NCBI GenBank assembly: GCA_027596945.1 | Contig: JADGJH010000103.1 | Coordinates: 3,474-29,746, forward strand | Length of the DNA: 26,273 bases | From: Physocladia obscura | Taxonomy: Eukaryota > Chytridiomycota > Chytridiomycetes > Chytridiales > Chytriomycetaceae | Direction: 5' to 3' | Part shown: in pieces, positions 22,101 through 26,273 of the stretch | Layout: every line of letters starts with the position of its first letter | Position numbering within the stretch: the stretch's first letter is position 1 | Notes under the pieces: generated by a model | Seen by the model: the letters and a program-made list of their open reading frames with translations, nothing else | What the model was told of the DNA's origin: nothing | Database searches by the model: none | Position numbers and translations under genes: made by a program

Positions 22101-25100
22101 CCACGAATGTGATTCGTCTCAGAAAGATTTTATCATTTCTAGAACTCAAGCAGAATCCACCAAAAGCTCAACGTTTGGTTTCGATGTTGACTCTTCATGG
22201 CAAGAGTTAACTCACGCTGAGAAAGAATGGCTGTTTTCTGTTTCGCTAATTTGGAACGATTCAATTCGCAGCTTCCTAGGGGTTTCAAATAACCAGAATG
22301 ATCTGTTTCGATTGTGTGTGACTGCACCTGTTACTCTAAAAAGGTTATTTTCTTCAAAGTTTGAACACTCAATTTTGCAATATTGCTGCCAAGCTTTGCT
22401 TCGTGGAACTCTTGCGCTCAAAATATCCGAGCTTATAGTCATCGGGTTCGCACCTCCGCCTTATGAATTTCCAAAAACAATACCACAATCTCCAAGACAT
22501 AAAATTTCAGATTTTTTGAACGTACATATTGCAGTGACCTATTTTGCTCTCACTTGTGATGTTTCTTTCAGCCGCGAAGCTTCTGAACTACCTTTTTTGT
22601 CTCGTCAAATATTATGCCCCCTATTTCGATTGAACCAACTAATTTTCAACGTCATAAACGAAGCTATTTTATTCAACAATGACTCATTCATCACAGATTT
22701 TAAGTTACAGTCGGAACAAGGAGTCGCTCAGATTCGCTATTATCATCAATTGGGAGGAAAATCAGTTTTGAAAAGAATTGATATTCTTGAAGGAGGAGAC
22801 AAAAAAACCGCCACTGTGGCAGATAAATCTGATACAATAATCGAAATTAAGCGATACTTAGGCAGCAAGCAAGTGAATTGGGAACCAAAAGACAACGAAA
22901 CCCCCTTTGCAATTGCTTTGGTTCAAAAACATCCATCTCCACGAATACTCGAAGAGAAGCTTTTGGACGCAGCAGGCACTGTTGTTAAATCTCATTTATA
23001 TTCTTTTTCAACGAAAAGTTGCGAGTATCCTATGAGCAGGTTGGTTTTCTCCAAAGAGATCCCTCCAAGAAGTGAGCAACTGAGTTCGGCTGAAGTTCAT
23101 GCCCTAAGCCACAGCAGTAATTTACTTGAAATTCACTGGTTTTACACTGAAGGTCCATTACTTGGATTGGTGCAATGCGCAATGCTGAATGCAGTACATA
23201 AAATATCAAAGACTAAAGTCAAGATTTCAGTTGAATTTCAGCATCAACTTCCGTTTGTCAGTAGTATACCAGTATGGGGAGTATTTCATCGAGAAGACTC
23301 ACCAAATTGGGAAATTGTTGTTGAATATGCGCCATTTTCGGATCCTGGCTCGCCGATGCAGCCGTGGAGCGTTCGATACCGAGATGGAGATAGCAATAAC
23401 GTCAAAGTTGTTATTTTTGATTATTCACACCCGAAACATGTCACAACAAAAACAATATTGACACCATCTGCAGCAAAGTTTGAACTTTTATCACAAATTA
23501 AAGGAGAAGAGGTGCATTCACCATCAGAAATAGTTGGTAAGTTAATTAATTTATATTTCTTTTATATAAATTTTTTATTGCCTTTCAGATGATTATTTCG
23601 GAATTTTAGGGCTTCATCCAATGAAAACGGCACAAAGTAGTTGTGAACTGATAACAAATTCTCTGAAACTTCGCAATCGATACAAGCTACACAGATCATG
23701 GCCGTTCATTCGAATTAACTCTGTTGAATACACCGGATTACCCTACGGCACACGGGAAAAGCGTGATATGCTTTGGACTGCTTGGAGAGGAGGAAAAATC
23801 GCCGGAGTGTTCGCACGACATTTCGATGAAACCATTCTCCAAAACGATAAAGCCCTGAAGATATATTGGAGAAACCGGCATTCTGGAAATTTGCCGGCGG
23901 CACTCGAATATCTGCGCGAAAACCGCCGACTATTAAGCAACGTTCTTTACAATGCTGATATTCCGGCGAAGCGTAACCGCTTGCAGATAAGATACAGTGA
24001 CTTGGCAATATTCGGCAGCGGGGGAGACAGCGAACATATTTCTTCGTTCGATAGTTGCGGAGACGACTTGCAAGTCGGAGAATCTTCTGATGTCCTTGAA
24101 GCAATTTGTCTTGATTCTGGTACGTGGCCCACGGGTGGAGGAGGAGTAGGTTCATGCCGCCGAGATGTTGTTGATTCTCTTTCGCGAGTTCGATGGACTG
24201 CCATTGCAGAAATCGCAGGTGCAGAGCTTGAACATAAGGATTACCAAATAGAAAAGAACATCAATGCGATCATTTACCTACCGATTTTCGATAATGACAT
24301 GGGAAGTCCAATGGAAAATATTTACAAGACATTTCCATTTAGAAGCTTGCGCGATAGGAATATCAGAACCACTGATAAAGTTGTTGCCACGAAATTTGTT
24401 CCAATAATTGTGGAATTGATTAATGCGTGTCTCACTGAAAATTTGGAAACAAGACGTGTTCAACAAGACGAGCAATTAATTCTGTCCTTTTATAATTACT
24501 TCAAGACGCATGATTGGCGAAAATCTTGGGATCATCCACTCACACAAAGATTGTGGATGGCCACATTCTTGGAAAAAGCAAAACAGATGGAGAATGATGG
24601 CCGTCTGCTTAAGCATGAGTCTCCAACTCTTGCTCACATCAGCATGTTGTTCACATTATTTTCTCGACTACTGTTGATTCTCAGTAGAGAGATTCCTAAA
24701 GTGCCTGTAGTTCATGTTTCTCATCACGGTACCCAATCTTTAATTGCTGTTGTTGCAAAAGTAGTTCATGGATCATCTGTAATTATTTGGGATCACGGAA
24801 TGCTTTGGCGTGAAAGATTGTTTGCGCTTGGAAGAGATCAAATGCCATCATTTGCTCAAATTGGATTTTCTGGATTAACAAGGTTGTGCACCAGATTGGC
24901 GTACAACAGGTGTGCTTCTCTCTTCTTTTTTTTTTTTTTTCTTTTCTTTTTTAATCATTTTTATTACGGCATGCCAGGGCTGATTATGTGACACCATGCA
25001 CCAATGTTCAAAATGTCATGTGGGCTGCATATTTGGCTGGAGGTAAATTTACCAAATTGTAAATTCTTTTTTAATAATAAATATAAAACATAAAGGAAAA

Positions 25101-25934
25101 TACCTTAATGATTTTGAGAGAGTTTTGCTTATGTCAAAATGCTCAGCCGTACTCAATGGAATGAATTTGAAGCGGTTCAGCATCAAACGTGAGCTGGCTC
25201 GAAAAACACCGACAGCGGTGATGCTTTCTCACATCTCGCCAGTAAAAGATATTATGAACGCCATCAAAGCAGCTTATCACGTAGTTCACGAGTTCAAAGT
25301 TTCAAACTACGAGCTGCATGTTTATGGATCGCCAAACACGGATCTTTCATATACGTTGACTTGCAACGCAGCAATCAAGGAGCTTAATCTCGAAAACAAC
25401 GTATTTCTAAAGGGGCTCGGAAATCCAACAAACGTGTTGCCAACAGGCTGGATTTTTGTCAACTCTTCAATAACAGAAGGCTTGCCTTTGGCGATCGGAG
25501 AAGCAGGACTTTGCGGACTTCCAGTTGTTTGTACAGATGTTGGAGGGTCACGGGAAGTTATTGCTGACTTGAAAACGGGGGCGGTGTATGGGGCTGTTGT
25601 TCCTCCTTCGAGACCGAGACAGCTGGCGTTGGGACAAATTCAAGTGTTTGCCATGACGGATGGACTTGATTTGTTTGTGAACCTGTCACAAAAAAATTCT
25701 TTGGCACAACAGCAACAGCAGCAACTCAGTGTGACCGATTTAGTGGTACAAGGACCAGAAGCTATGATGCGGCGTATTTTAGATCCAGATATCAATGCAT
25801 TGCGCGAGAAACTTGGAGAAATGTTTCGCCAAAAGACAATGTCTGTATTTTCAATTGCGCGCTACTGTAGAGAACACGAGCAAGTCTTATGGCTGGGAGA
25901 GTTGTATTCGCGTTCATGGCGTAGTATTGAATAA
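16108..25934 (+). CDS. Giant multi-pass GT4 glycosyltransferase, PelF/Gtb3-like (exopolysaccharide synthase)
   Basis: Thirteen exons encode about 3039 aa: 16108-16995, 17092-17537, 17602-18747, 18800-19026, 19082-19708, 19767-19998, 20042-20686, 20750-20800, 20851-21485, 21539-23536, 23589-24909, 24978-25042, 25096-25934. The sum is a multiple of three with every junction in phase. The long N-terminal region (1 to about 1065) is Ser-rich, then carries IDEYGLEQWD near 409. About 1069-1620 holds roughly eleven or twelve membrane helices. A large soluble region (about 1640-2600) leads to the C-terminal GT4 fold: IIWDHGMLWRER (2698-2709) resembles the TEHGIY-x-RER block of bacterial PelF; SPVKD and the E-x7-E sugar-nucleotide motif (Glu2888, Glu2896, in TEGLPLAIGEAG) are intact. 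The same architecture is known from fungal Gtb3, needed for galactosaminogalactan in Aspergillus, so an N-acetylhexosamine polymer is the best guess for the product. The start is uncertain: ATG 16108 opens with a Lys/Arg-rich stretch; ATG 16198 would skip it. An AATAAA lies 123 bases after the stop. Confidence 0.88.
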
Positions 25935-26273
25935 TTGTTTTTATCCATTTGCACCAAACTTTCATTTTGAAGAAAAAACCATCACACCATTTTGAGCATT
26001 ATTTTGCCACGTTAAGACTGATGTCAATGCTGTATAAATTGATATATATCACAAGCAATAAAGCAGATTGCCAAACAACAAAAAGTCGGTTTTTGCAGTC
26101 AGGAGTTCAAAATGCAGAGCACACTAACAATTCCATGAAACATTTTTTTCCTCAAAAACTTTACAGCTAATTTCAAAAGGTTTGAGAAAAAAAAAAAAAA
26201 AAAAAAATTTTAAAAAAATTAATTTAATGAATTATAATGGTATATAATGTAAAAAAAAAAAAAAATTAAATTT
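25935..26273. other. 3' flank and low-complexity scaffold end
   Basis: This AT-rich stretch holds A-runs at 26187-26207 and 26251-26265. It has a short open frame on the plus strand with no recognisable features, which I treat as chance. Confidence 0.5.
26057..26062 (+). terminator. Poly(A) signal AATAAA of the GT4 gene
   Basis: An exact AATAAA hexamer lies 123 bases downstream of the TAA stop codon of the giant glycosyltransferase, at a plausible distance for 3'-end formation. It has not been tested against transcripts. Confidence 0.5.

Noticed and set aside
24919..24954. Poly-T tract near the end of the glycosyltransferase as an assembly break
   Set aside because: It lies wholly within a GT-AG intron (24910-24977) whose removal joins AYNR to ADYVTP in frame, so coding continuity is intact.

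Overview
The window looks like one small scaffold from an early-diverging, probably chytrid-like, fungus. It is AT-rich. Its genes are broken by many short GT-AG introns (about 43-96 nt, donors such as GTATGT, GTAAGT and GTTAGT). The gene set (rhodopsin-like receptors, a fungal GH5 endoglucanase, a fungal RNAi polymerase, a giant PelF/Gtb3-type glycosyltransferase) fits that assignment. Both ends are low-complexity A/T runs, and one 10-N assembly gap sits inside an intron. No rRNA, tRNA, CRISPR array, insertion sequence or intact transposon was recognised. Gene models below were built by hand from splice sites and reading-frame continuity, and protein positions refer to these models.

Layout. 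Positions 1-4365 hold two tandem, same-strand paralogues of a seven-helix receptor. The first has only its TM5-TM7 half in view; the second is complete (two exons), and about 2 kb of gene-free DNA separates them. Positions 5083-6844 encode a secreted GH5 endoglucanase (two exons) with an uncharacterised beta-sandwich tail. Positions 16048-7505 (minus strand, six exons, about 2745 aa) encode the most remarkable gene. Positions 16108-25934 (plus strand, thirteen exons, about 3040 aa) encode a giant membrane-bound GT4 glycosyltransferase. The two giant genes are divergent, with only 59 bp between their first ATG codons.

The key discovery candidate is the minus-strand gene. It joins, in one polypeptide, a Mis18/Yippee-like CxxC...CxxC zinc module, a Dicer/RIG-I-clade DExH helicase, an eukaryotic RNA-silencing RNA-dependent RNA polymerase with an intact DLDGD catalytic motif, and a Cid1/TRF4-type terminal nucleotidyltransferase with an intact Asp triad, followed by about 600 aa of unknown sequence. 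In fission yeast, the RDRC complex brings RdRP, helicase and nucleotidyltransferase together as separate subunits (Rdp1, Hrr1, Cid12). Here all three activities appear as one gene. Both critical junctions (helicase-RdRP and RdRP-nucleotidyltransferase) fall inside long uninterrupted exons, so the fusion does not rest on intron modelling or on the assembly gap.

Functionally, the window combines surface sensing (receptors), plant- or algal-wall digestion (GH5), RNA silencing or genome defence (RdRP fusion) and extracellular polysaccharide synthesis (GT4). Nothing in the sequence shows these four to be one pathway. The short divergent promoter is the only sign that any two are co-regulated.
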